Assembly (NCBI RefSeq): GCF_022397915.1
Contig: NZ_JAKEUO010000001.1
Location: 95,255-159,254 of the forward strand
Direction: 5' to 3'
DNA from: Vibrio sp. Isolate34
GTDB taxonomy: Bacteria > Pseudomonadota > Gammaproteobacteria > Enterobacterales > Vibrionaceae
Length of the DNA stretch: 64,000 nt
A program made the position numbers and the translations under genes. Shown one piece after another: positions 53,159 through 61,939 of the stretch. Every line of letters begins with the position of its first letter. The stretch's first letter is position 1. Under the pieces are notes generated by a model. That model saw only the letters and a list, made by a program, of their open reading frames with translations. It was not told the DNA's origin and ran no database searches.

Positions 53159-53461
53159 ATGGACCAATTTTTGAGCCAAATCTTTGCTGTGATTCACCAA
53201 ATTCCATATGGGAAAGTAACAACTTATGGAGACATAGCACGTTTTTCAGGATTTCCGGGCTATGCACGGCATGTAGGAAAAGCGCTGGGGAATTTACCAG
53301 AAGGGAGCAAACTGCCTTGGTATCGTGTGATCAACAGTAAAGGCGAGATCTCTTTGAAGGGTGATTCGTTCGATCGTCAAAAGAAACATCTGGTTGAAGA
53401 AGGGATTGAAGTGAGTGACGCAGGAAAGGTCAAGCTCAGAATATACAAATGGCAGCCCTAG
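53159..53461 (+). CDS. Alkyltransferase-like (ATL/MGMT-related) protein
   Basis: 100 residues from ATG 53159. The MGMT C-terminal DNA-binding domain is present (FSGFPGYARHVGKALGNLPE), but the acceptor motif PCHR is PWYR (LPWYRVINSKG), so there is no alkyl-acceptor Cys. ATL proteins bind O6-alkylguanine and hand it to nucleotide excision repair. Confidence 0.88.
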   Translation: MDQFLSQIFAVIHQIPYGKVTTYGDIARFSGFPGYARHVGKALGNLPEGSKLPWYRVINSKGEISLKGDSFDRQKKHLVEEGIEVSDAGKVKLRIYKWQP

Positions 53462-53520
53462 AGCTGCCATCTATCGAAAGACGTTAATTAAGATGCCTTA
53501 ACAGTGGCATCCATTTCTAA

Positions 53521-53961
53521 TTAACGAACACCAACCAAGCGTAGGTCTGCTTGTTGTGTATTTTCTACATCAGTAATTACTGACTTAATCGTGTCCGTTG
53601 TGAAACGCAGTTTACCATCAACATGAATCGATGCACGCATGTTGTAACGGTGGTTAAGTTGAATTTTGTTGTTGTCGTAGCTCAGCTCGAATGCGAACGG
53701 TACTTGCTTACCGTCAGTGGTGAATTCTTGAGTTGCGATAACTGTCGATGGTGCGTCAGCCAGTGAAATATCTTCTAGCGTTACGGTAACCACTGCATTC
53801 TCTGGCAATGCAATTCTTTCACGGTAGCTTACTGTTCCTGAAATCACTTGAGTGTTCTCTGCAGCCACTTCTTGAGAAGCGTTCGTTTCTGATGTTGCTT
53901 GGCAGCCAAAAAGTAGGCCAAACGATGCTAAAGACGTAATAAGAATTAGAGCCTTTTTCAT
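53521..53961 (-). CDS. ybaY: YbaY-family lipoprotein
   Basis: 146 residues from ATG 53959-53961. Lipoprotein signal KKALILITSLASFGLLFGC. The mature YbaY domain (VSGTVSYRERIALPENAVVT-like, then DISLADAP) is a small beta-sandwich found in outer-membrane lipoproteins. In many gamma-proteobacteria ybaY neighbours tesB and ffs, as here. Confidence 0.85.
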   Translation of the reverse strand: MKKALILITSLASFGLLFGCQATSETNASQEVAAENTQVISGTVSYRERIALPENAVVTVTLEDISLADAPSTVIATQEFTTDGKQVPFAFELSYDNNKIQLNHRYNMRASIHVDGKLRFTTDTIKSVITDVENTQQADLRLVGVR

Positions 53962-54128
53962 ATTCAATTTCTCTCAACATGTTTGCCGGACTCGGCAAAT
54001 CTACCCACCAATTATAAGAGAGCTTTCATATTCTGTCTTGAAACCCTATGATTTATTGACAGATATCTGACTAATCTTAATGATTAACACCATAATCTGA
54101 CATCCATTTACGAAGAGGAATGCTGGCG

Positions 54129-54989
54129 ATGAGTCAACCTTTACAAGAATTACTAAGTTTACTTCAGCTAGAGAAACTGGAAGAAGGTTTATTCCGTGGG
54201 CAAAGTGAGAACCTTGGTCTGCCACAAGTTTACGGCGGTCAGGTATTGGGACAAGCGCTTTCGGCTGCTCGTTACACTGTTCAAGATGACCGTAGTGTTC
54301 ACTCGTTCCACAGTTATTTTCTGTTTCCCGGCGATCCTGAAAAGCCAATTATTTACGATGTGGAAAATCTCAGAGATGGACGCAGCTTCAGCACACGCCG
54401 TGTTAAAGCGATTCAAAATGGCCGCCCTATTTTCTATCTCACGGCTTCTTACCATGGTGATGCACCAGGTTTTGAACACCAAAATGAAATGCCAAACATC
54501 CCTGGGCCAGAGAACTTTGCCTCTGAAACTGAGCTCGCGAGCCACATTGCGGAATTCTTACCAGAGAAACTACGTAAGACTTTCTGTGGCGAAAAGCCGA
54601 TTGAGATGCGCCCAGTAACGGTTGTTAACCCACTGAAGCCTAAAAAGACCGAAGCAAAACAGTACCTTTGGGTGAGAGCGAATGGTGCGCTGCCAGATAA
54701 CCAACTTATTCACCAATACCTGCTGGCTTACGCATCGGATTGGGGATTCTTGGTGACGGCGCTTCACCCACATGAAGTTTCTATCATGACGCCAAACTTC
54801 CAAGTCGCGACGATTGACCACTCAATCTGGTTCCACCGCCCATTCAAGATGGATGAGTGGTTGCTTTACGCGATTGAAAGCCCGACAGCAGCCAACACTC
54901 GCGGCCTAGTGCGCGGCGAGATCTATAACCAGAAAGGTGAGCTAGTAGCGACAGCCGTTCAAGAAGGTGTGATGCGCTTTACTAAGTAA
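54129..54989 (+). CDS. tesB: Acyl-CoA thioesterase II
   Basis: 286 residues from ATG 54129, the length of E. coli TesB. GAGGA lies about nine bases upstream, while the ATG at 54120 is too close to it. Double hot-dog fold; conserved [28 protein letters not shown], and the catalytic Asp region in [12 protein letters not shown]. It hydrolyses medium and long acyl-CoAs. Confidence 0.93.
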   Translation: MSQPLQELLSLLQLEKLEEGLFRGQSENLGLPQVYGGQVLGQALSAARYTVQDDRSVHSFHSYFLFPGDPEKPIIYDVENLRDGRSFSTRRVKAIQNGRPIFYLTASYHGDAPGFEHQNEMPNIPGPENFASETELASHIAEFLPEKLRKTFCGEKPIEMRPVTVVNPLKPKKTEAKQYLWVRANGALPDNQLIHQYLLAYASDWGFLVTALHPHEVSIMTPNFQVATIDHSIWFHRPFKMDEWLLYAIESPTAANTRGLVRGEIYNQKGELVATAVQEGVMRFTK

Positions 54990-55034
54990 TGAGTAGGCGT
55001 TTTTTAGAGACACAACACACCCACACCAAATAAT

Positions 55035-55063
55035 AAGGGGCTAGATATAATATCTAGCCCCTT
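55035..55063. terminator. Bidirectional terminator
   Basis: A perfect 13-bp stem (55035-55047 with 55051-55063) with a T-rich tail lies between tesB and the convergent membrane-anchored gene. Confidence 0.8.
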
Positions 55064-55111
55064 TCTTTTAATGACATCAGCGGAGAACCGCTGTTCAAAC
55101 GTCAATAAAGT

Positions 55112-55777
55112 CTATTCTGTTTCTAGCGTTGGCTCGAATTCACTTTGTACTCGCGTTTTAATGCCGTCTCCTGCGTCTCTAAGCAGGTTGAATGGTGACA
55201 GCACTACCCCTTTCACAGCACCTTCGGCTGCGCCCTGAGCGAGTGCTTTACTCTTGTCGGCCAGTAGATTTGCTTGATCCAAGATACCCGGCACTTCAGC
55301 TCTCAGCATTTCAGATTCAGCCACAACAACAGGGATAGTTTGTTCACGGTAAGACTTACTCTCCGCAAGCATTGGTGGCATCACATCGACACGATAGCGT
55401 TTCAATTCAGTCAGTGTTGGTGGGATAACCTCGGTTCTTACCTGCTCGACTTCGGTGCGAACGTTTTTCACTTCATCCAAAATCGCGGGAATTTTGCCAT
55501 CAACAGACGAAACTGTTTGGTTAACTTGATCGATGGTCTTTCTCACTTCATCAACCGTGTCTAACACCTGAGGAGCCAACTCACTCACATGCTCAGCAAA
55601 CGCTAACATCTCTTCGACTTTTAACCCTTTGGTGAGGCCCGATAAATCTTCGATAACTTGTGGGTAGGTGTCGACGATTTCACCGACTTTATTAGTGAAT
55701 GAATAGATGGTGTAGCCCAAATAAAAAATGGAGACAGCTAACACCAATTGGATAGCGGTAGAGACTTTTGCAAACAT
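55112..55777 (-). CDS. Membrane-anchored coiled-coil protein of unknown function
   Basis: 221 residues. One N-terminal helix (STAIQLVLAVSIFYLGYTIY) anchors a long amphipathic/coiled-coil domain (VDEVRKTIDQVNQTVSSVDG and two RYRVDVMPPMLAES-like repeats). It resembles the stalk of a sensor without a signalling module, or a DUF948-like protein. Function unknown. Confidence 0.6.
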   Translation of the reverse strand: MFAKVSTAIQLVLAVSIFYLGYTIYSFTNKVGEIVDTYPQVIEDLSGLTKGLKVEEMLAFAEHVSELAPQVLDTVDEVRKTIDQVNQTVSSVDGKIPAILDEVKNVRTEVEQVRTEVIPPTLTELKRYRVDVMPPMLAESKSYREQTIPVVVAESEMLRAEVPGILDQANLLADKSKALAQGAAEGAVKGVVLSPFNLLRDAGDGIKTRVQSEFEPTLETE

Positions 55778-55842
55778 GAATAACCCTTTTCTTTATCGCA
55801 GAGGCGATGTCTAAACTGAGACAAGATGTAGCGTAATGCTAA

Positions 55843-56316
55843 CTATAGTGGCAATGCTGTTGTGTACTTTAATGGTTCCATCGCAAACGTCGAGGTCACA
55901 TTTGAAATACCATCAATGCTATTCACCAAGCGCTTATAGAAATCATCAAAGCACTTCATGTCTTTAACCTGAACCTTCATCATATAATCATATTCGCCAG
56001 CCATGCGATAGAACTCCATCACTTCTGGAAAGTCCGACACAGTATTCACAAAGCGCCCATACCACTCATGAGAATGGTCGCTAGTTTTCACCAATACGAA
56101 CGCGGTAAAGGAAAGATCTAACTTCTCAGGATTGAGCAACGCCACTCTCTTTTCGATGATGCCGTTCTCTTCAAGACGCTTGAGACGCTTCCAGCAAGGC
56201 GTTGTCGTGAGGTTAACGGCTTCAGAAATATCGTTCAGTGACAGCGTGCTGTCTTCCTGTAACAACCCTAATATTTTTTTATCTACGGCATCTATCACAC
56301 TTTCACCAAATCGCAT
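55843..56316 (-). CDS. Lrp/AsnC-family regulator, DecR-like
   Basis: 157 residues. An N-terminal winged helix ([36 protein letters not shown]) is followed by an RAM ligand domain ([20 protein letters not shown]). It is divergent from a PLP-dependent desulfhydrase/cysteine-synthase-like gene. E. coli DecR is an Lrp-type regulator of cysteine detoxification, so control of that neighbour by cysteine is a reasonable inference. Confidence 0.8.
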   Translation of the reverse strand: MRFGESVIDAVDKKILGLLQEDSTLSLNDISEAVNLTTTPCWKRLKRLEENGIIEKRVALLNPEKLDLSFTAFVLVKTSDHSHEWYGRFVNTVSDFPEVMEFYRMAGEYDYMMKVQVKDMKCFDDFYKRLVNSIDGISNVTSTFAMEPLKYTTALPL

Positions 56317-56445
56317 TTAAATAGAATAATTTTCTACATTTTAGTCAAAATAAAGCAAATATGGCAAAGTTTTTCTCTCCAGTTCTAGCTAAATTATAAC
56401 CATACCAATTACAAAGAATTCCTACACAAGATCAGGAGAACGCTT

Positions 56446-57513
56446 ATGTGCACTGACCATCAATGGATTAACAACGCGATTCGTAAAATTGAAGCCGACT
56501 ACCAACGCTCAGCGGATACGCACCTTATCAAGCTAGACCTTCCAAGTATCGAAGGCATTGATGTTTACCTTAAAGATGAAAGCACACACCCTACCGGCTC
56601 TTTAAAGCACCGTTTAGCGCGTTCTCTGTTCTTATACGCTATCTGTAACGGTTGGGTTGGCCCAGAAACAACGATCATTGAATCTTCATCTGGTAGCACA
56701 GCGGTTTCTGAAGCTTACTTTGCTCGCCTACTTGGTCTTCCGTTTATTGCGGTAATGCCAAAATGCACAGCGAAGAAAAAAATTGAACAGATTGAATTCT
56801 ACGGCGGCCAAGCACACCTTGTTAACCGCTCAGATGAAATTTACGATGAGTCTCGCCGCTTAGCCGAAGAGCTAAATGGTCACTACATGGATCAATTTAC
56901 CTACGCTGAACGCGCAACTGACTGGCGTGGTAACAACAACATTGCGAACTCGATTTTCAATCAAATGCAGATGGAAGATCACCCCGTTCCTGCTTGGGTA
57001 GTAATGAGCCCAGGTACTGGCGGTACTTCGGCGACGATTGGCCGTTTCATTCGCTACCAACAACATGAAACTAAGCTTTGTGTCGTCGACCCTGAGAACT
57101 CTGTGTTTCATGAATACTTCCAAACAGGCAATGCGAATGTGAAAGGCAATACATTCAGCAAGATTGAAGGTATTGGTCGCCCACGAGCAGAGCCAAGCTT
57201 CATTCCTGCCGTGGTTGACGAAATGCGTAAAATCCCAGATGCAGCAAGTATTGCAACCACACATTGGTTATCTGATATTCTTGGCCGCAAGGTTGGCGCA
57301 TCAACCGGTACCAACATGTACGGTGTACTTCAGCTAGCCAGTGAGATGAAAGCGCGTGGCGAGAAAGGTTCTATCGTGACTTTACTGTGTGACAGCGGTG
57401 AGCGTTACCTAGATACTTACTTCAATGACGAGTGGGTAAACCTGAATATCGGTGATCTACAACCTTATGTAGCGAAGCTAGAAGCTTTCTCACAAACAGG
57501 TGAGTTGGCTTAA
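56446..57513 (+). CDS. PLP-dependent cysteine synthase/desulfhydrase family protein
   Basis: 355 residues. The PLP lysine is in [13 protein letters not shown], the phosphate loop is [13 protein letters not shown], and the fold-type II core fits CysK-like enzymes. The divergence from an Lrp regulator and similarity to CdsH/CdsB-like desulfhydrases suggest cysteine breakdown to pyruvate, sulfide and ammonia rather than synthesis. Followed by a strong terminator. Confidence 0.8.
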   Translation: MCTDHQWINNAIRKIEADYQRSADTHLIKLDLPSIEGIDVYLKDESTHPTGSLKHRLARSLFLYAICNGWVGPETTIIESSSGSTAVSEAYFARLLGLPFIAVMPKCTAKKKIEQIEFYGGQAHLVNRSDEIYDESRRLAEELNGHYMDQFTYAERATDWRGNNNIANSIFNQMQMEDHPVPAWVVMSPGTGGTSATIGRFIRYQQHETKLCVVDPENSVFHEYFQTGNANVKGNTFSKIEGIGRPRAEPSFIPAVVDEMRKIPDAASIATTHWLSDILGRKVGASTGTNMYGVLQLASEMKARGEKGSIVTLLCDSGERYLDTYFNDEWVNLNIGDLQPYVAKLEAFSQTGELA

Positions 57514-57541
57514 ATACAGAACAAGCACCCGTTCCAAATTA

Positions 57542-57568
57542 AAAAAGAGCCCTTGATGGGCTCTTTTT
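57542..57568 (+). terminator. Rho-independent terminator
   Basis: AAAAAGAGCCC-TTGAT-GGGCTCTTTTT, a perfect 11-bp stem with T tract, 29 bp after the desulfhydrase-like gene. It can work in both directions for the convergent DUF1244 gene. Confidence 0.9.
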
Positions 57569-57597
57569 ATATGTCATTCGTAACCAATGAAACAAGA

Positions 57598-57918
57598 TTA
57601 TTCTGGTTTTTGCTTCGCTTCAAATGCTGCCAGTTGTTCAGGCGTCGCTTTTGGCTGATGGTGTTGTTTCCACTCATCGTAAGTCATGCCATATACGCGC
57701 TCACGAGCGTCATCGATATCCAAATCTAAGCCTTGTTGCTCAGCTTCCGCTTTGTACCATTTGCTGAAACAGTTACGGCAGAAGCCAGCCAAGATCATCA
57801 GGTCGATGTTCTGCACATCTTTGTTGTTATCTAGGTGTGCTAACAGGCGACGAAAGGTTGCTGCATCCAGCTTATCTTGTTCTTCTTGAGAAAGATCTTT
57901 GTATTTAAATTCAGCCAC
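57598..57918 (-). CDS. DUF1244 small metal-binding protein
   Basis: 106 residues from GTG 57916-57918, chosen because AAAGGAAAG lies upstream; an ATG 69 bp earlier has none. The family core LAGFCRNCFSKWYKAEAE has a CxxC pair likely to bind metal, and MTYDEWKQHHQ ends the domain. DUF1244 proteins are conserved in proteobacteria with unknown function. Confidence 0.85.
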   Translation of the reverse strand: MAEFKYKDLSQEEQDKLDAATFRRLLAHLDNNKDVQNIDLMILAGFCRNCFSKWYKAEAEQQGLDLDIDDARERVYGMTYDEWKQHHQPKATPEQLAAFEAKQKPE

Positions 57919-58500
57919 TTTACTTTCCTTTATTCGATTTATTGTATTAATTAGTTGAGCTCTGTTTGTTATACAAAAAAAACACACTTAACTTAAAGTT
58001 AGACTTAAAAGTTAGAAACCCCTTACATAATGAGGGCTAGAAGCCATTTATCTAACTTTTACGTGTAGATCTAATTTTTCTGTAAGAGTTCAGGTGATAA
58101 ATGAAAAAATTAGATCACCAAAAATTGGTGGTCTGTACTATATTTTTATCTAACTTTATATGTACTGGTTCATACTCAGTCTGACAAAATCGTGGTTCGA
58201 TTTCACCTGTTCACACAATCATACACTAACCACTAAACTCATTTTTAGACAGTTCCGAGTTGCGTATTTACTAATTTAACAAAGCATAAATTAGATGAAG
58301 TATGGCAAAATTCGCTTAACCGACCGTCCAGTGCAAGTAGAGAAAATTGATAGTGTAGGTTACCTTGATACTTTGAATTGTTCATTCTAGCGTTCGAACC
58401 TTTTTCTGTAACTGTGGGCGATACACTCAGAAGCTTTATGAGTCCGTTTATTAAAGGGGATTAACTGATCCCCTTGCTCGCACTTTAACCAACAGCAGTA
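57919..58500. other. Intergenic region without a recognised gene
   Basis: 582 bp, AT-rich. It contains a nine-base hairpin with one mismatch (58113-58121 with 58125-58133) and several copies of the short string TAACTTT. I see no gene or known RNA. Confidence 0.5.
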
Positions 58501-58899
58501 TTACTCGATTTCCTCTAGCAATTTGTTTGCCGCAACTAAATCTCTAGAACCTTTAATAATTAAGCCACCAAAAAACATGAATATCGCACCTATATACATA
58601 TAAAGGAATATTGTTCCAACGACAAAAAGCATGACACCCCAAGCCATGTAGTTTTTACTGGGATCACTCATCACAATATTCTTAGTGATATTTTTATAAG
58701 TTATCACCTTAAATACATTGTTTTTGATTTTTCCAACAGCTGCAAAGGTATCACCCTCTTCAATAAAAATGCTTTCTGACGATTTACACTCAATGTATTG
58801 TCCATTGATTGAAAATACAGCTATCTGATTTGAAGAATTTTCGCCTGAAGCTTCTGTTGAAAATCGTAAATTTTCCACGTTCCCTTTGATTGATTCCAT
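58501..58899 (-). CDS. Small membrane protein of unknown function
   Basis: 132 residues. A beta-rich N-terminal half (KGNVENLRFSTEASGENSSN, FIEEGDTFAAVGKIKNN) is followed by two hydrophobic helices (MAWGVMLFVVGTIFLYMYIG and a continuing AIFMFFGGLIIKG). No family recognised. Confidence 0.55.
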   Translation of the reverse strand: MESIKGNVENLRFSTEASGENSSNQIAVFSINGQYIECKSSESIFIEEGDTFAAVGKIKNNVFKVITYKNITKNIVMSDPSKNYMAWGVMLFVVGTIFLYMYIGAIFMFFGGLIIKGSRDLVAANKLLEEIE

Positions 58900-59363
58900 T
58901 AGTTAAGCCTTTATGATTTAAATAGGTAGAGATTTTTAAGTTATTGATTAAATTATTTTTAACTCAAGAAAAAGAGCGAAAACCATACTCTTGTAACACT
59001 AACACCTTACCAACCTAAAACTGCAACGTAAACGTCCCGCGACCATTAATGCCTTTTCTCATATGGTTGGTCGGCTAACCGCTCATTCACTCAGACACTG
59101 CTTTGTCAGCATCACCTCGTAGCCGTTCAATTGACCTTGCGCGTCGCTAAGCACCTTCGAGATAGAACGTGCCAAAGGTAAAAATTCAATCTGTGAAGGT
59201 TTTGGACAATTATGAGTCAGTGATATTGCTAAATTAGCAATTCATGAATAACTACAGGTATGGAAAGTTGCTTAACTAATTGTCTAGTTTTTATGGTGCA
59301 GAACAAAGTTTGCGGATTCATCAACATTAATCGTAGCTATATTCCAACCGTTCAACCCTCGTT
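58900..59363. other. Intergenic region without a recognised gene
   Basis: 464 bp separating the membrane protein from the end of the sirtuin operon. I see no gene, strong hairpin or repeat. Confidence 0.45.
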
Positions 59364-59594
59364 CTAATCACCGATACTGTAGCATCTCAGTTCCCATAGC
59401 ATTTCAACCAAACAATCGGCTACAGAGTCAGAAAAGCCGACACTAAGAAATCGTTTGAAAGCTCGCCTTGTGTCATACGCTTTTGGGAAGCACTTCGCTA
59501 TATAAAGCTCATGGGCACAAGCAGCCGCTTGCTCTCTGGTAAGGCCTGAAAGTTGTAACTTACGAATGGCTTGGTACAGTTCACTTCCGCGCAT
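59364..59594 (-). CDS. Small conserved-looking protein, last gene of the sirtuin operon
   Basis: 76 residues from ATG 59592-59594 (AGAAG upstream); an ATG at 59624 is an alternative. Helical, with LSGLTREQAAACAHELYIAK and SVADCLVEMLWELR. It lies close behind the receiver-like gene. No family recognised. Confidence 0.5.
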   Translation of the reverse strand: MRGSELYQAIRKLQLSGLTREQAAACAHELYIAKCFPKAYDTRRAFKRFLSVGFSDSVADCLVEMLWELRCYSIGD

Positions 59595-59627
59595 AATGCT
59601 TCTCGTATATTTAATACTAACCATACA

Positions 59628-59953
59628 TTAGGTTTGTGCTTGAAATTCATTCAACTGGCTGTGAGCAGATGAAAGTAACTCTATGTTGACTATACCTAGT
59701 GACATCTTATGCCTCGCTGATGAGTTGGCGCTATGAACGTGAATAATTGGTGGTTTGAAACCTCGCAAAGCAACAGCTTCTTCGATCCACAACACTACAT
59801 CATAACCAGTACCGTGCTCATCATCGCCTAAATCATGATCAAGACTGGCTTCAGTGACATCACCTTTATTCAAAAGCGCGATCGCCTCTTCTGACCAATA
59901 AACTCTATACCAACCTTCGGGGCCTGTCTCTCATCATCTAAATAGACCTTCAT
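59628..59953 (-). pseudogene. Cyclic-phosphate-processing receiver-domain protein with a frameshift
   Basis: From ATG 59951-59953 the frame reads MKVYLDDERQAP, then loses register in a CCCC run. Shifting by one base restores EGWYRVYWSEEAIALLNKGD, which continues into SLDHDLGDDEHGTGYDVVLW and HVHSANSSARHKM. These are the signatures of the receiver-like family implicated in RNA-repair or cyclic-phosphate operons. The start overlaps the sirtuin stop as ATGA. One missing C could be a real mutation or a sequencing error. Confidence 0.75.
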
Positions 59954-60672
59954 TTGCATCTACCACTGACTCCTAATTCTCGCCAGTTCTTGCATATAAC
60001 TGGAACGATACTTGCCGCCTTGCCTCTCATGAACTTGTAACCAAAAGGAACTTTCCCCTTAATTTCAAGGGAAATAAGAATTTTCTCAGCCCTGAATGGC
60101 GCTTTATTGAGTAAGCTGGCGGCAGGCTGAACTGATAGAGAGCTTCCAACTCCAAGTACTTTGTAAGCAGACTTAATATGTTTCCTTGCCTCCTCTAAAT
60201 ACATCACTGGTTCGCCAAACCAAACAATATTAGGCCTCAATTGGCTATTTAATTCACAATGTTGACCAATCTCAATCTGCTTATCCCAGTCATAAGTAAT
60301 TGAAGAATTAATGGTACTTTGGGCGCGATTTAACTGCCCATGTAGGTGAATAACTTTCGAACTGCCCGCTCTTTCATGCAAGTCATCGACATTCTGAGTA
60401 ATGATGACCACGTCATAAACATCCTCTAACTCAGCTAGTGCTATGTGAGCTTTGTTAGGTTGTGCATTTTTGGCGGCAACCTTACGTTGATTGTAAAAGC
60501 TCAGCACTAGCTTAGGGTTACGCTCAAAGGCATCTTTCGTTGCTAGTTCATGAATAGGATAACTTTCCCACAAACCATCACCATCTCGAAAAGTGCGCAA
60601 ACCACTTTCGGCACTTATACCTGCGCCTGTAAACACAACAATCTTTCTCTTTTCTGTGTTATTTACCATCAT
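59950..60672 (-). CDS. Sirtuin (SIR2) family NAD-dependent enzyme
   Basis: 240 residues. NAD-binding VFTGAGISAESGLRTFRDGD, catalytic-type QNVDDLHERAGSSKVIHLHG (His), PNIVWFGEP and GVGSSLSVQP are all present. The four zinc-binding Cys of CobB are absent; only one Cys remains in the region (GQHCELN). It may act as a deacylase or, as in some conflict systems, on NAD or ADP-ribose adducts. Fifth gene of the operon. Confidence 0.85.
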   Translation of the reverse strand: MMVNNTEKRKIVVFTGAGISAESGLRTFRDGDGLWESYPIHELATKDAFERNPKLVLSFYNQRKVAAKNAQPNKAHIALAELEDVYDVVIITQNVDDLHERAGSSKVIHLHGQLNRAQSTINSSITYDWDKQIEIGQHCELNSQLRPNIVWFGEPVMYLEEARKHIKSAYKVLGVGSSLSVQPAASLLNKAPFRAEKILISLEIKGKVPFGYKFMRGKAASIVPVICKNWRELGVSGRCK

Positions 60673-60698
60673 CTTCTCTCGTGATTAAACTGTTGAGA

Positions 60699-60896
60699 CT
60701 AATAGTAAATAAGATATGCGACAGGTTTTGACGCATAGCGCAACAAAAAACAATAAACCATTGATATATTTGAATATAGTGAAAAATTTAGTTCACTTGC
60801 TTTGTACTCTTTTAGTACTTCAATCGTTTGATGTTGCGTATGCGCCCTCATCCAACCATTTAGTATGGCTCGACAACCATCAAGATAAACTTTCAT
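60699..60896 (-). pseudogene. Degenerate second copy of the receiver-like protein
   Basis: 65 codons starting MKVYLDGCRAILNGWMRAHT, clearly related to the start of the gene at 59628-59953 (MKVYLDDERQAP-EGW). It ends before the LDHDLG motif and drifts into hydrophobic sequence. It overlaps the upstream stop as ATGA, so it once was a normal operon member. Confidence 0.55.
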
Positions 60897-61330
60897 AAAG
60901 TTATTCCTGAGAACTCAAAGTGTGTTTGCATCTGCGTATTTGGAAAATCTGAGTAAATCGTTCGTCCGACAACAGTTAACAAAACCTGCCATGTGGGAAA
61001 TTGGTAAGAAGACACTTTGATCACCAAGCACTCATTAGACAGGTAGACTGCCTCACCATTAAAACACCTAGGCCCTTCTTTATGTATTGGGATGAGACCT
61101 AGTGGCTGAAACTGCGCTAATTCAAACTCCATAAGGTGGCTCATAAGCGCCAGCAAATTCTCTTTGCATGTGACTGATTCTAGTTTTTTGACCAAATGAG
61201 ATAGAAATAAACACTCAATAACACAGTCACCTAGTTTTTCATAAAGCGAAATGATGCAATTGTGATCATGGACGATCTGATGCTGAATTGAACTGTAGTG
61301 TTCTGCTAAGCGAAAGGGGCAATTAGACAT
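60893..61330 (-). CDS. Protein of unknown function in the sirtuin operon
   Basis: 145 residues, cysteine- and histidine-rich at the start (RLAEHYSSIQHQIVHDHNCI), with no signal peptide. It lies between the GIY-YIG gene and the degenerate receiver gene. No family recognised. Confidence 0.55.
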   Translation of the reverse strand: MSNCPFRLAEHYSSIQHQIVHDHNCIISLYEKLGDCVIECLFLSHLVKKLESVTCKENLLALMSHLMEFELAQFQPLGLIPIHKEGPRCFNGEAVYLSNECLVIKVSSYQFPTWQVLLTVVGRTIYSDFPNTQMQTHFEFSGITL

Positions 61331-61390
61331 AAAACTCTCTCCTGTAAGTTAGAGAGAGTTTGCAGCAGGGATGCGACAAGAGTTGACGCT

Positions 61391-61939
61391 TTAAATGCTA
61401 GTCAGTTTTTTCGGGGGCAAAGGTAATGCTTGCTTACTATCAGAATAGAACTGCGTGCTTACTTCAGGTAGCAACAATGCTCTTCTGCCTGAATTGAACA
61501 GGCGAAATGGTTTTTCCGCAAAAGACGTCGATTTTAGGCTGGCACTATTATAGCTCGGTTGGTGCGCATAAATTAATAGTGATTCAATCGCTGATAACTT
61601 AATACTCTCTCCTTCGTAGTGGTCATATCGCTCTCTATTATCTTTGCTCCAAGCTTCCCACCCAGTAAAATTGCCACAAGAAGCAATGAAAATCTTGCAT
61701 AGGTCAGCTTGGTTTTGAATCCAAGAATGCTCATTTAGTCGTTCGAAAATTGTTTTTCTATCTGACAACCCAATGTAAAGCAAACTATCAGTACCATAGA
61801 CAGGATGACTGCCATAAACTTGGTAGAGACAATGCCCTTGAACCCCTTTAAGTTCCTCTAGTGCATTTGATGAGTATGGACCTTCCCAATAAGCATCAAT
61901 AATAGGCACAGCTTTGTTTTCCGAATTACACATATTCAA
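61391..61939 (-). CDS. GIY-YIG-like nuclease-fold protein
   Basis: 182 residues. The GIY half appears as HCLYQVYGS and the YIG half as SLLYIGLSDRKTIFERLNEH, the usual beta-strand pair with the Arg on the following helix. A later Glu (EGESIKLSAIESLLIYAHQP) could complete the site. The start overlaps the WYL gene stop as ATGA. The role could be nucleic-acid cleavage or repair linked to the sirtuin and receiver proteins. Confidence 0.75.
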   Translation of the reverse strand: MNMCNSENKAVPIIDAYWEGPYSSNALEELKGVQGHCLYQVYGSHPVYGTDSLLYIGLSDRKTIFERLNEHSWIQNQADLCKIFIASCGNFTGWEAWSKDNRERYDHYEGESIKLSAIESLLIYAHQPSYNSASLKSTSFAEKPFRLFNSGRRALLLPEVSTQFYSDSKQALPLPPKKLTSI

